Origin: Ciborinia camelliae | Lineage: Eukaryota; Ascomycota; Leotiomycetes; Helotiales; Sclerotiniaceae | Direction of reading: 5' to 3' | Assembly: GCA_025890175.1 (NCBI GenBank) | Contig: JANPYM010000008.1 | Span: forward strand, 142,766-206,765 | DNA length: 64,000 bases | Part shown: positions 1 through 10,174 of the stretch, in pieces | Numbering within the stretch: the first letter of the stretch is position 1 | Layout of the letters: each line of letters begins with the position of its first letter | Program-made: the position numbers and the translations under genes | Notes under the pieces: generated by a model | Told to the model about the DNA's origin: nothing | The model's input: only the letters and a program-made list of their open reading frames with translations | Databases searched by the model: none

Positions 1-143
1 TATATACCTGAAACAAAGTAGAAGGGTTTCAAGACAGAAGTAAAAACAATCCCTTCACTTTACTACATTCGGATTATATAATTGTATATCTTAATATTAT
101 ATTTTAGAAATATAATATATATAAACTATATTATAAAATAATT

Positions 144-348
144 ATTAATCGTATATGCCTGGGATGACTAGTAATACGGTAAAAAGGAAGTACTAGGATA
201 GAATTATAGTAGATTGATTTAACTAAGGAGTATATATTTAGTGGCAGCCCAGCTGCCCTTATATGCTACTCCCCCATACCCTATGCGGTATAGCTTACCA
301 CGTGATCCTTGATCATGTGACCGGAAACCATGTGACCTGATTCCCCAA
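144..348 (-). repeat. LTR-like relic, copy A
   Basis: About 205 bp, closely matching 514-712 in the same orientation and 4257-4461 in inverse orientation. On the minus strand it begins TGTTGGGGAATCAGG, a TGTTG start typical of copia-type LTRs. It contains a CACGTG box and two CATGTG boxes, and ends near TACGATTAAT. No internal retroelement coding region is seen next to it, so a solo LTR or LTR fragment is the most likely reading. The TG..CA ends are not both clear, so another short element class is possible. Confidence 0.6.
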
Positions 349-513
349 CAATTAAGACATCGCAACTTTTTTTTTAATTGCCTCTATCACCCTGGTCACT
401 TAGATCTTATTTGTCTTAAATTTTCCGAATCAAATATCTAATTGCTCAGATTTATTATATCAAATATTTTGTTTAAACTTCAATTACATTATCAACAATT
501 ATTATACAATTAT

Positions 514-712
514 ATTAATCGTATATCCTGGGATGACTAGTAATACGATAGGAAGGAAGTACTGAGGTAGAATATAGTAGATTGATTTGACTAAGGAGTA
601 TGTATTTGGTAGCAGCCCAGCTGCCCTTATATGCTACTCCCCCATACCCTATGCGGTATAGCTTACCACGTGATCCCTGATCATGTGACCGGAAACCATG
701 TGACCTGATTCC
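514..712 (-). repeat. LTR-like relic, copy B
   Basis: Second direct copy of the repeat seen at 144-348. It shares the stretch from TTAATCGTATAT through GGGATGACTAGTAATACG, GCAGCCCAGCTGCCC and CCGGAAACCATGTGACC with scattered substitutions. The two copies lie about 165 bp apart, and the spacer is AT-rich with no gag/pol remains, so this does not look like an intact element with paired LTRs. Confidence 0.6.
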
Positions 713-1199
713 TCAATAAATTATCCATATTATCTATATTGTTTAAAAATAATTTATATATTTAAATTTCAAAATATTTTCAAAAAATATTATTAATATT
801 ATTATAATCATCAATCATCAATTTCTTATATATACTTTAACTAAATTATACGATTCTATTATTTTTGAATTAATATAATTATATTAAAATCGATTTATAC
901 ATTTCCAAAATATTATAAATTTTGATTATATAATTATATACAAATCATTTTTAAATAATATAAATAATATAAATAATATATAAACAATAAATAATAATTG
1001 TTAATAATATTTTTGTATAAATAAATTTAAACAATCAAATAATAAATACAACAAACAAAATCTGAACTTTAACATTTTTATTCTATTTATTAGTATTATC
1101 TAAACCTTACATTATTATCCAACAGAAAAAAAGTTGCGATAAAGATTATTTTTCTAAAGAATATTTTTATAACTTAAAAAAGGTTTTGCTATAATAAAA

Positions 1200-1440
1200 T
1201 AATTATATTGGGAAAATCATGTGACCTACCAGTGACCTGCACGTGACTAGCACGTGACTAGCACGTGATGGTTCGACTGGCATCGCGAACCTACTAGAAC
1301 ATCTAGTGTATTCTAGTACGGCACTAGGCCTCTATATAATGATCTACTCTAATATAGCTTAATCAATTAGAGATTATCAATATACACACTATAGCCTAAA
1401 AGTACTTTACACTTTAAAACCACGTTGATACCAACAAATT
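1200..1440. repeat. CACGTG-rich LTR-like relic
   Basis: Contains three CACGTG palindromes at 1240, 1251 and 1262, spaced 11 bp apart. They are followed by a TATATAA box at about 1334 and a tail ending GTTGATACCAACA (about 1427-1439). The tail resembles the terminus at about 13600-13652 (GTACT..GCACTTTGAACCC..GTTGATACCAACA). This is consistent with the 3' part of an LTR ending in CAACA. No coding remnants are recognised. Confidence 0.5.
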
Positions 1441-1786
1441 ATATTTAAGCTTATATATAGTTTTAGTTAATAAACTATACTACTAATACTATCGAGATAA
1501 TACTAGTAATGACTCGGATATATATCTATTTATATATATCGATAATTAAATTCGATTCGATATAGAAGATATTACAATAGTAGATAGTAAGAATAAAATA
1601 AGATAATTAGTAGATGTTGATATAGATGCAACTTGAATTATTTTCTTCACGTGATAGACTTCGGATATAACTCGGTATAGATATTTTTTTTCTCTCAAAC
1701 CTTAAATCTATTTATCTCACTTATATCCTTTTATATACACCATTCCTCTCTCTTACAAAAGAAAATCCTATCAGCAAATCCTCGAA

Positions 1787-2629
1787 ATGGATAGTGGAAC
1801 TCTCTTGGCCTCGGTAGCCTCATCTCTTATCTCGCGAATCATCTGTTACCCCTTAGATACCATCGCGATTCAACATACATCATCAACACGACGGCCAATC
1901 TTCTCTGTACCACTACGTAACTATTACCGTGGCCTGCCCGTTTCAGTGTGTATGGTAACTCCGGCATTCTCTATCTATTTATGCACATATCGTCAAACTA
2001 AAGAGTCACTGTATCCGTACCTGGGTGACAAGACCGCATTGTACGCGACATCTGGGATAGCGGCGGAACTCACGTCCAGTTTTCTATGGACACCATTTGA
2101 AGTTCTCAAGGCTCGCTTGCAGATTAGTCGGACGGTAAAGGATGGCCAGCTTTTCTCGAATATCAGGGAGATATGGACGAATGAAGGTTTGACTGGTTTC
2201 TATCGTGGGTATTGGATTGGATTGGGAATTTTTATTCCGTATAATGCGGTATGGTGGGGCGTGTATGAGAATATGAAGAAGTGGGATGGGGTGGAAAGAT
2301 TACCCGTGGCGGTGCGACCTGCTGTCTGTAGTATAGCGGCTGTTTGTATGAGTGCAGGGTTACTTCATCCGCTTGAGTTGGTTAAAACGAGGTATCAAGT
2401 TGCAACGAGTGAATCTGTGGCAGCTTTGGGAGTGATGAGGGATGAGATTAGAGGAAGAGATCGGGAGGGTATTAGACAAGTTGTAAGGAATGTGGTTAGA
2501 GAGGGTAATGGGAGTTTAAGGCAATTTTATAAAGGGTTTGGGCCAAGATTATGCTGTAGTATACCGAGCTCCTTGATTATGATGAGTGTCTTTGAACATT
2601 TCAAACCTGAGCTGGCAAGGGATAAATGA
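1787..2629 (+). CDS. mitochondrial carrier family protein (SLC25-like)
   Basis: Single-exon gene for 280 residues, within the usual 280-320 of mitochondrial carriers of the inner membrane. Three carrier repeats are visible, each with a helix-1 signature: YPLDTIAIQ at about residue 21, TPFEVLKARLQ at about 102 and HPLELVKTRYQ at about 193. The repeats are followed by aromatic/Arg-Gly segments such as GFYRGYWIGLG and FYKGFGPRL. The first signature is degenerate, with Ile where K/R normally stands in the Px[DE]xx[KR] motif. The substrate cannot be told from the sequence. The ATG at 1787 follows CGAA, opens directly onto the first repeat and leaves no long N-terminal extension. It is the only intact gene in the first 12 kb and is surrounded by AT-rich repeats. 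Confidence 0.85.
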   Translation: MDSGTLLASVASSLISRIICYPLDTIAIQHTSSTRRPIFSVPLRNYYRGLPVSVCMVTPAFSIYLCTYRQTKESLYPYLGDKTALYATSGIAAELTSSFLWTPFEVLKARLQISRTVKDGQLFSNIREIWTNEGLTGFYRGYWIGLGIFIPYNAVWWGVYENMKKWDGVERLPVAVRPAVCSIAAVCMSAGLLHPLELVKTRYQVATSESVAALGVMRDEIRGRDREGIRQVVRNVVREGNGSLRQFYKGFGPRLCCSIPSSLIMMSVFEHFKPELARDK

Positions 2630-4256
2630 GGGATGATTTGATAGATATTGCCCTACGAATATCCTACTATATAGTGGTGGTTGTAGGAAAGCCGGACTTT
2701 CCATTATATAAAGATTATAAAGCCTTGGTAGTACTTAGAGACCAACATATTATATGGAAAATTATATATAATCTATTAATCTCAGGAATCTTTTTATACA
2801 CTTTAAAATAATGTATTTATTTCTTTAAATAGTAAAGGGAACAATTTATAAATAAAAATAATATGAAATTTTAGATTAGAACCTCTCTTCAATGATATAT
2901 TTTAATATAATAATAATTAGTATTAAATTCAGGTTGACCCTTCATTCTACATACCAACCAGCCAACCTTTACTCTTTCACAATATTACTACCAATAGTAT
3001 CTCTACCAATAAAGTTTTTCCCTTCCCTTTTCCTTCCCATCATATCTCATCCTATTATCTATCCTATTTCCTACGTTTAAATTCCCCCATCTTCTTTTCC
3101 CCCTTTTCTTTCTCATATTCCCCTCCCCCCTCCCCCACCCCCTCAAAAACCCCTCATCTCAAAGCTTCATCCGCCGTAGTCTTCTCTTTTACATACCAAA
3201 CTATCATTTTCTCAATAAGATTCTTCAAGTTTTTCCCCGGTTTTGACTTTGCTTCGTACTCGCACCAAAATTCTGAGTTTCCAATCCCATTTAATTTTTT
3301 CCCAGCAACAATATATACATCCCTGTCAATCGTTTCTTAAATCCTTAATCTAGCACAAACTAACTGCCAGCGTACAACTCCTAAACTTCAGGTATTTACC
3401 GCTTTTGTATATCCTCCTTTTTTCCATCCTCTTCCTCCTCTTCCTCCCCCATCTTTCCCATCTTTCCCCCCCATCTTTTAATTTACCATCCTACTCTTTA
3501 AGCCGCACAGCCTCAGGCGTAAGAGAAAGAACCGTACCGACGCCATGATCCCACGATTCCTTTTCCCAAATCGCGTATCCGAAATCTAGAAGTACGATAA
3601 TGATTGATTGTAAGGAGACAAAACCGATATTGGAGAATTGAATTTTTTGGTGTATTATATATTTGTGGTGGGAGTAGAGGAATGAGAAGGCGGAGAGGGA
3701 TTGTGCGAGGGTTTGTATATAGGGTTGTATTTGGGATTGGGGGGGGGGGGGGGGATGGTTAAAATTACAAGCGGGAGAGGTTAGAAATACAAAGAGGTTA
3801 TTAATGAACATAAAGAAAAGTGGGAAATGGATTTCCGAAAAATAGTGAATTCTTCGAGATAAGAGGGATAGGGATATTGTAGATGGGGGAATGGATGTAA
3901 AGAAAATAGACCTTATACTATAAGAAAAGTTAAAAATCATATAGGGAGAGAAAAGACACTTGTAAATATAATTCCTCCTATTACGAATAACTATTTAAAC
4001 AAGTAATAAAGTAAAAGGATTTGGGATTCTTAAGAAAAAACAAGAAAAAAATGAAATTTTGGAATTTTGAAAAAATACAACTAAAGAAACAGAATAGTAA
4101 GTAAAAGTATTATTAAAAAAAGATATTAAAATAGTAAATTTAAAATTAATAGATTAAGAAAAAATATAAATAATATAAAAAATTCAAATCGAGAAATTTT
4201 TAATGATTAGTATATAAAATTTAAAAATCTTTTAAATCCAATTATATTTTAAACTA
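2630..4256. other. intergenic, CT-rich tract and homopolymer
   Basis: No gene is supported. Positions 3080-3480 are strongly C/T-rich and resemble a fungal promoter and 5' leader, including a possible donor in TTCAGGTATTTACC near 3390. No coding exon follows before AT-rich sequence resumes. A run of 16 Gs lies at 3739-3754. Open frames across the G run encode only low-complexity Pro/Phe/Ser and were not accepted as genes. Confidence 0.5.
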
Positions 4257-4461
4257 TTGGGGAATCAGGTCACATGGTTTCCGGTCACATGATCAGGGAT
4301 CACGTGGTAAGCTATACTGCATAGGGTATAGGGGAGTAGTATATAAGGGCAGCTGGGCTACCATTAAATACATACTCCTTAGTTAAATCAATCTACTATA
4401 ATTCTACCCTGTACTTTCTTTCTATCGTATTACTAGTTATCCCAGGTACATACGATTAATA
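4257..4461 (+). repeat. LTR-like relic, copy C (inverted)
   Basis: Inverse-orientation copy of the repeats at 144-348 and 514-712. Here it reads TTGGGGAATCAGGTCACATG at its left end and CATACGATTAAT at its right end. It lies in an AT-rich stretch with no coding remains. Together with copies A and B it brackets the mitochondrial carrier gene. Confidence 0.6.
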
Positions 4462-4689
4462 TAAACCTTTATTTTAGAAAAAGTATTTATAATATAATTG
4501 TAGATAAATATAATAAATCTTTTGATAAAAGAATTATAAAGAAGATTATAAGAACTTAATATTATAAAAAAGTAAAGGTTAATTAGTAGATAGATTATAT
4601 AATTAGCCTTCTTTATACTATAATTATAGTAATAATAATAATATAAAAGATAATATTTAGTAAAACTTTATATAATAGTAGGGTATTAA

Positions 4690-4985
4690 AATAATTGATT
4701 AAAGTTTAATATTATTACGAGAACGACTTGGATTTAGGAACTAAGATTCGTATTGATGAAAATCTAGATTCTAATGCTAGAAGAAGGTGCAGGATAGCTG
4801 AACCTTATATAGACCTAGGTAGCTGTACTGAACTGGCGCTAGTGCCTAGTGTATAGTACTAAGCGAGTACTATGCCTAGAACCTAATACTATAGGAATGA
4901 AGAGCATTCACCACCAGGCACGTGATCGTAGGTCACGTGCTAGTCACGTGACCCGTACCCCTGTAACTTCGTCACAAATATATAA
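4690..4985. repeat. degraded repeat with TATTACGAGAACGACTT core
   Basis: Contains TTACGAGAACGACTTGG, then TTCGTATTGATGAAAATCTAG, then three CACGTG boxes at 4919, 4934 and 4945. The first two blocks recur in the same order at about 14525-14600, and the CACGTG boxes correspond to CATGTG/CACATG there. This is a second dispersed relic family, probably part of the same class of LTR elements as the 1200-1440 relic. Confidence 0.5.
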
Positions 4986-5456
4986 TATTGAATATAATCA
5001 AAAAGTATATAAAATAAAAAATGTATTATATTTCAAAAAAGCAACAATAATTATTTACAATTATAATTAAAGGTTTAATATATATAGGTCGAGGGGGATT
5101 ATGTAAGTTGTAACCTTCGTACACCTAGTTTTTCTATACAATATAACAATAGTATTGAGACGCTAGTTTTAATATTACATACACGTCCTTAAGTTTTTGG
5201 TCCTTTCCTCTTCTTTTTCATTATATCATCAATTCGTGTTCAGTAAGATCTTTTACAGAAAAGTCACTTGTTCCGTTCAAGATAAAATTATAGATTAATA
5301 TGTCATGCTACATGATATATATACCTCAGCACCGCATGCATTAGAGCAGGAAAGATCGGTCTGATTAGAGACTCGGATCAAAGCCGGTGTGATGGGGTGT
5401 TCTGGAGGTAAAATATCTTTCTCGGGCATATCTGGGCCAACAATGAAAGGGTTTCC

Positions 5457-7070
5457 CTAAGAATTCTTGGAGAGAGGGAGAGTGTGTGTGTGACGGAGTG
5501 AAAATTGAGCATCTTCTTTCTTGAACTTGTGGAAAAGGTATGGCCGATTGTTCACAATTGAGCTGTAGCCCAGAAAAACTACTTGCAAAGAGCTGAAGGA
5601 ACTCTGGATGAACCTGAAGGAAATTGAAATTGACAGCCTCAGCTGCTGGTTCAAAAGTAGTGTGTGAAAGATGTCAGACCGTACGACGCCAGGATCAGGG
5701 TGCTGAGATTTCTTGACTCTTTTGTTCTCTCGGGTTGTGAGATGTCGGAGATGCTTCACCGCATTGGTACATCGGGGGAGCGCCGACAAAACTCAATAAG
5801 ATTCATTCCTTCCTGGCCAATGGTAAAACATTCAAATATCGGGATGTAATTGATGGGGGGTTGAGTCTGTCTAGCCACGACTTTGGAAAGAGGTTTAGGC
5901 GTACTGGCAGATTGGGGTTTCTCCGTTGGTAGAGTTCGTTGAGCTTCTTGTTTTCTAAAAGGGGAGGGGGGTTGAAGGCCTCTCTGGTTGAGGAAGTTGA
6001 GATGAGACTTTCTCCTTCTTTTGAGTAACCCTAATTATCTCTCTCTAATTGAGTGACTATTTCGAAGGCTGGGCTGGACGATGATCTGTGGAAGAGGCTG
6101 TTTCGATAGTTGGTCTAGGACGCTTGCGACTGAGAGCGCACTGGTAGGAAGTGATACTGTATCATCTTCTTGCTCACCGTCGGCATCGGTGAAAAGTTCT
6201 TAGAATCTCGCTACATCTGCGTCAATAGTTGTATGATTCCACACTCCGTATCCATTCTCTCTCCACTCTGCTGACCTCACGAATCTCGAATCACGATTGA
6301 AGCTCTCTTGGTGGGAGGGTTCACTCTCTCCCTTTGTCACACGATCCCTCGCGTTTCCATGTGAGGTGTGAGGCGATAAGTTCAAACGGGGAAAACCAAA
6401 ACCCCAAGTTCTAAATCGAGGGATCTGGAGTAGAGAGTCAATAAACTACCTCGGCTATCTCTTAAGGCCCGAAATTCTTCTGGGCTACTGGGAAATTGCG
6501 AGCCAAGGGTTAGGGAGTCTTTGGTACTACTACTTCAAATCACCAAAATTACAATTCCTGTTAATTCCAATTTGTAGTCTGAAAAGCTACCAGTCAGTGA
6601 TGGGAATAATGTGGTTGGAAACTATCCGCCAAGTGGTAGCAATTATAAAGATCAATGCGATTAAATTGTCTTGGAGTCACTGTCACTTTTGTCTGCTTAC
6701 CGATAGTGCAACATTAAGTACCCCCCGCTTTCTTCCCTGGCCCTCACTTCTACCATTGCTCATTTTCCAGCGATGCACAAGCCTCCCCAATACTCCCTCG
6801 AGAACAAATCTGCCACCTTCATCCAAATCTGTATCTCCACCATTCAAATTTCAGCGGAAGACACTCTCAACCCCCTTCTCCCCCCCAGAAGATTCACAAA
6901 CAGGGTGATGACAACGATAAAGTTCTGTAGGAGTGGGTGCTTAAGGAAGAGGCTTATCAACTTTTGCGGGTTGATCTGAACGATACACAATTTCTTGGTA
7001 TCGGTCATTGGCGAACAGCTTAGCATCTTCATTTGACAGTGATGGAAAGTTTTGAACCATGGATGAGATC
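5457..7070 (-). pseudogene. possible decayed protein-coding locus, unknown
   Basis: I do not recognise this gene. Several minus-strand stretches read like protein but sit in different frames. At 7063-6944 there is a 39-codon start-like segment beginning MVQNFPSLSNEDAKLF. At 6385-6030 a single frame is broken only by TAA at 6200-6202, with DADVARF before the stop and ELFTDADGEQEDD after it. At about 5950-5790 a Gln/Pro/Ser-rich frame is readable. The pieces are colinear, so a gene broken by stops and frameshifts is plausible. A chance run of open frames cannot be excluded. No domain is visible. The flanks are repeat relics. Confidence 0.3.
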
Positions 7071-7370
7071 TGTGCCATCACCACCATCCCCCTTTCTTCT
7101 CTTCAAACAATCCAATTCAGTGAGTCCTGTTCAAGTGATTGGTCAAATTGTAATTTGAGCTCTTTAAATGATGCCCATAGAATCTGCAAACATTTTTTTT
7201 AGCAAAATTTCATTTCATGTGAATCAAGTTGATGCCTGCTCAAATCTTTTTTGGATGGTTGTACTTTTTGCCGCAACCTTCAACAGGGCAGGTGCAGCTG
7301 TGGTTACTGTGCTCTCGCTCAATGTGTTCCTTAGACCGGAAGCATCTATATACTTCTTGTTGTTATATAT

Positions 7371-7423
7371 TGTTGATATAAAGTAGTTCTACATACACTA
7401 GCTCGATACACAATAATATAATG
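7371..7423 (+). repeat. TGTTGATATAAA.. element terminus
   Basis: About 53 bp starting TGTTGATATAAAGTAG and containing ACATACACTAGCTCGATACA. Near-identical copies lie at 13724-13772 (same orientation) and 16063-16115 (inverse), and a weaker one at about 31585-31625. The repeated TGTTG start suggests the terminus of an LTR or inverted-repeat element. Confidence 0.55.
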
Positions 7424-7776
7424 CTTAATATATATAATGCATTGGAATTTGAATTTATCTGCATTATTGTGTTATGTGTCGAAGTGCTTCTTGAGATGCT
7501 CCTCCGCATCTAATTTGTATTTGCAATTGGCATGGGAGAATTGCAAAGTTCGGTAAAAATATTGATTGTGTTTCTTGTTTGCATTCTCATTTCAGTAAAT
7601 CATATCGAACTCTTTGCAATATGGTGTGGTCTCCCCATTCTTAGCAAGTAAGTGTTTGATATGACCCTCTCCGAAACCCAAAAATTACCATTTCATTCAA
7701 AAGTTGGAAAAACATCAAAATGACTTGCCATAAGAGATGCTCGCATGCTTAAAACGTGGAATTGCCAGAAGGGACG

Positions 7777-8578
7777 ATGATCGAGGTAGCCACGAAGCTA
7801 CCGAAGGAGAATCTACGTTCTGGTAGGCTTCGCCTTCGTCACTGGCAACTGCACCAAGCAGTCCCAGCATTTACGGCACCAGTACCAGCTATTGATGCCA
7901 AACTCCCTGTCACTCATTTCGATTCCTACCCTTCGCCAGACCGCCAGCCAGCACTAACTGTTACCCTCTCTATGGATCATTTCGCTTCTCACCCTTTGCC
8001 AGAACGAGAGCCTATCCCTTATTCTGATTTTTTCCTATTACTATATCCACCACCAAGTCTTGATCCCAACCTTCCTGTCACTCATTCAGATTCTTACTTG
8101 GGAGCATATCTAGAGTCAGTTCTTGATACCAACTTTCCTGTGGTTTATTCCGATCCTCGCCTTTCGCCAGAACGAGGGCCATCACAAGCTATTGATACCA
8201 ACCTCCCCACCGCTCATTCTGATCGACGTCGTTCGGCGAGAGGGGTCCAAAAGTTCCACATACGACTTCTCCGGAGTATACAAGCCAAGCGCTGTAGGGA
8301 AATGGTGGTACAAGACCATATCGGAATTGAAGTCATATGGCGTTAGTTCTCAGTGGGCCTTCAGCCATGCTGCGCGTATCATGGAAACAGACTTCGGAGA
8401 GAAATTGCCAAGTCATAGAAGTCGTTCTCGTGGTAGAGAATGTTGGGTATATTCAGAGGAGAGTAAGAGGGGGATCCGAAATTCTGGTCCTAGCTGTGCT
8501 CGATGCCGAATAGGATCTAGCAAATGTAGTTTGTCTACTCGTTTACGATTACAAAGAGAGAATTTGTCGCCATGGTAA
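7777..8578 (+). pseudogene. repeat-containing hypothetical protein gene, frameshifted
   Basis: The upstream frame (to about 8245) encodes four imperfect repeats with the theme [I/L]D[T/A/P][N/K]LPV[T/V]HSD, at roughly 7890, 8060, 8125 and 8190, joined by Pro/Ser-rich linkers. Around 8240-8250, near a GGGG run, the coding sense passes to another frame. That frame continues with SSTYDFSGVYKPSAVGKWW and ends at 8578 with a Cys-rich tail (SCARCRIGSSKCS). A one-base shift at the G run would join the two, so this is a frameshifted gene or an assembly error. An intron fits less well because no donor/acceptor pair is obvious. The first ATG of the frame is at 7777. The function is unknown. Confidence 0.4.
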
Positions 8579-10174
8579 TTGAAAAATTTGTCACATACTA
8601 TACTCAATTCTGTATTCTAATTAATGAGAATAAGTTTTGTTGGACGATTATAAGGACTATTGCAAATGACATAAATTCGGATGAGAATGATTGTGAGGGG
8701 TGGTTATGATAGTAAGGGTGAGTGATATTATCATTCTAGATTCTAGGTAGCCGGGCCTACGTATTGTACGTTGACTATTGTTGCCACTTGTGTAGTATCA
8801 GAATTATAATAGGTAGTGCCTCTCCACTTCTCGAAACTTTCCCACTTTCCTCTCCTCCAACTCTACCTCTACCTCTACCTCTCTCTCATCTTCTCGATAA
8901 ACAGAGAATGCAACTATTTTCCGCACTTCTGTCCGTTCGTCTCTCCCTTCAACTCATCTCTCCTAATTGCATTCATTTCCTTCCCCAATTCGCATCTTAT
9001 CTCCTGGGGGAAATTTCCCCCTCTAATTTCATCTCTTTCTCCTTTCCATGCCGGGAACGCAATCATGTGAACCACCTTGGTCGGCCGAAACTCCTCCATT
9101 TTATCAACCATTGGCATAATATAACATTTATATTCAAAATATAACATTTCATATAATTTTAACGGCTATTATAGAATCAAGGTTAGATCTACAGTACCCC
9201 ACAACTTATATTAAGCGAAAAACATAAAGACACACATTTTAACATGTTTTTCATTTTACACCTATATTAATATTTTTTATAATACCAGTTCCATATACTC
9301 CTTTATATATCTCTCTTAATAAAAAAATAGCTTTTAAACATCTCTCTTTATATATAAAAAAAAATTATAGGAATATAGTTATACAGTCAGTATCTCTTCC
9401 ATATTTATTTCTAAAAGCTTGAGATATAATATATCGACGATATACTAAGCCCTATAACAAAATCGAATATATAACGACGAAACAAATCTAAATCAATAGG
9501 GCGAGTCTATCATCAAGAGAGTGGAATGGAGAGCACCTAAAATGATCAAGGAAACAAAGTGAATGACAGAGACTCTCTTGATCAAGGACAATTAGCTAAT
9601 GGCAACTAAACTCAAATTTCCCTACCAAATCCCATTAATAGAAGGTTTTCATTCCTCCGAGAGTGCAGCAGACTAGCAGTATTATCAAACATCTTCTACA
9701 TTCGGAAGTTATCTTGTTAGACTTATTACATATGGCTCTTCACTGTCCTCAGATCTGTATTACAGTTGGTTATGAATATCTTAAATCCTACATTTCCATC
9801 GCTTATGCACTGTTTAGGGAAGTAGATAGGTTAGGTAAATGTGCGTATAGCAAGCATGATCAATCACTACCTGTAGACTCATTCCTTGGTAGATACAAAA
9901 AAACAAAATGAAAAACGCATATCATATTCATATTATAACCTTTCGTAGTATACCCCTCGCTCAGAACGCCATACTATGCTAATGCAATGCAAATCATAAA
10001 TAATATTGCCGCCATAAAAAACCACGCAAAAACTGTCTGAGATGAATTTCCCTCAACCTTTAAGAAAACGCCATGCAATGTAAATTGAGATGACATGATT
10101 TCCTTCCGCAATTGCCATATAAATGGAAATGTTGACAAAACCAGAAACCATAAATCTTAGAATCAGTCTTTACT
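8579..10174. other. intergenic, no gene recognised
   Basis: Nothing convincing is seen. Positions 8820-9060 are C/T-rich with CTACCTCTACCTCTACCTCT, and the open frames there are low complexity. Positions 9100-9500 are AT-rich without detectable copies of the other relics. The last ~100 bases lie beyond the readable C-terminus of the serine peptidase pseudogene. Confidence 0.5.

Larger units (their letters stand above)
1..1786. other. AT-rich, gene-free flank with degraded repeats
   Basis: No convincing gene is seen. The sequence is extremely A+T-rich, with long TAT/AAT runs, and holds two direct copies of a ~200-bp repeat (144-348 and 514-712) plus a CACGTG-rich relic at about 1200-1440. The last ~100 bases before the ATG at 1787 are CT-rich (TTTTTTTCTCTC, CCTCTCTCTTAC) and are the likely promoter and 5' leader of the mitochondrial carrier gene. 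Confidence 0.7.

Noticed and set aside
2626..3080. Small plus-strand ORFs after the mitochondrial carrier gene
   Set aside because: They are AT-rich, have no start context or domain, and look like 3' UTR and intergenic sequence.
3491..3940. 149-codon minus-strand ORF
   Set aside because: It crosses a 16-base G run that gives poly-Pro, and the rest is Phe/Ser/Ile low complexity from AT-rich DNA.
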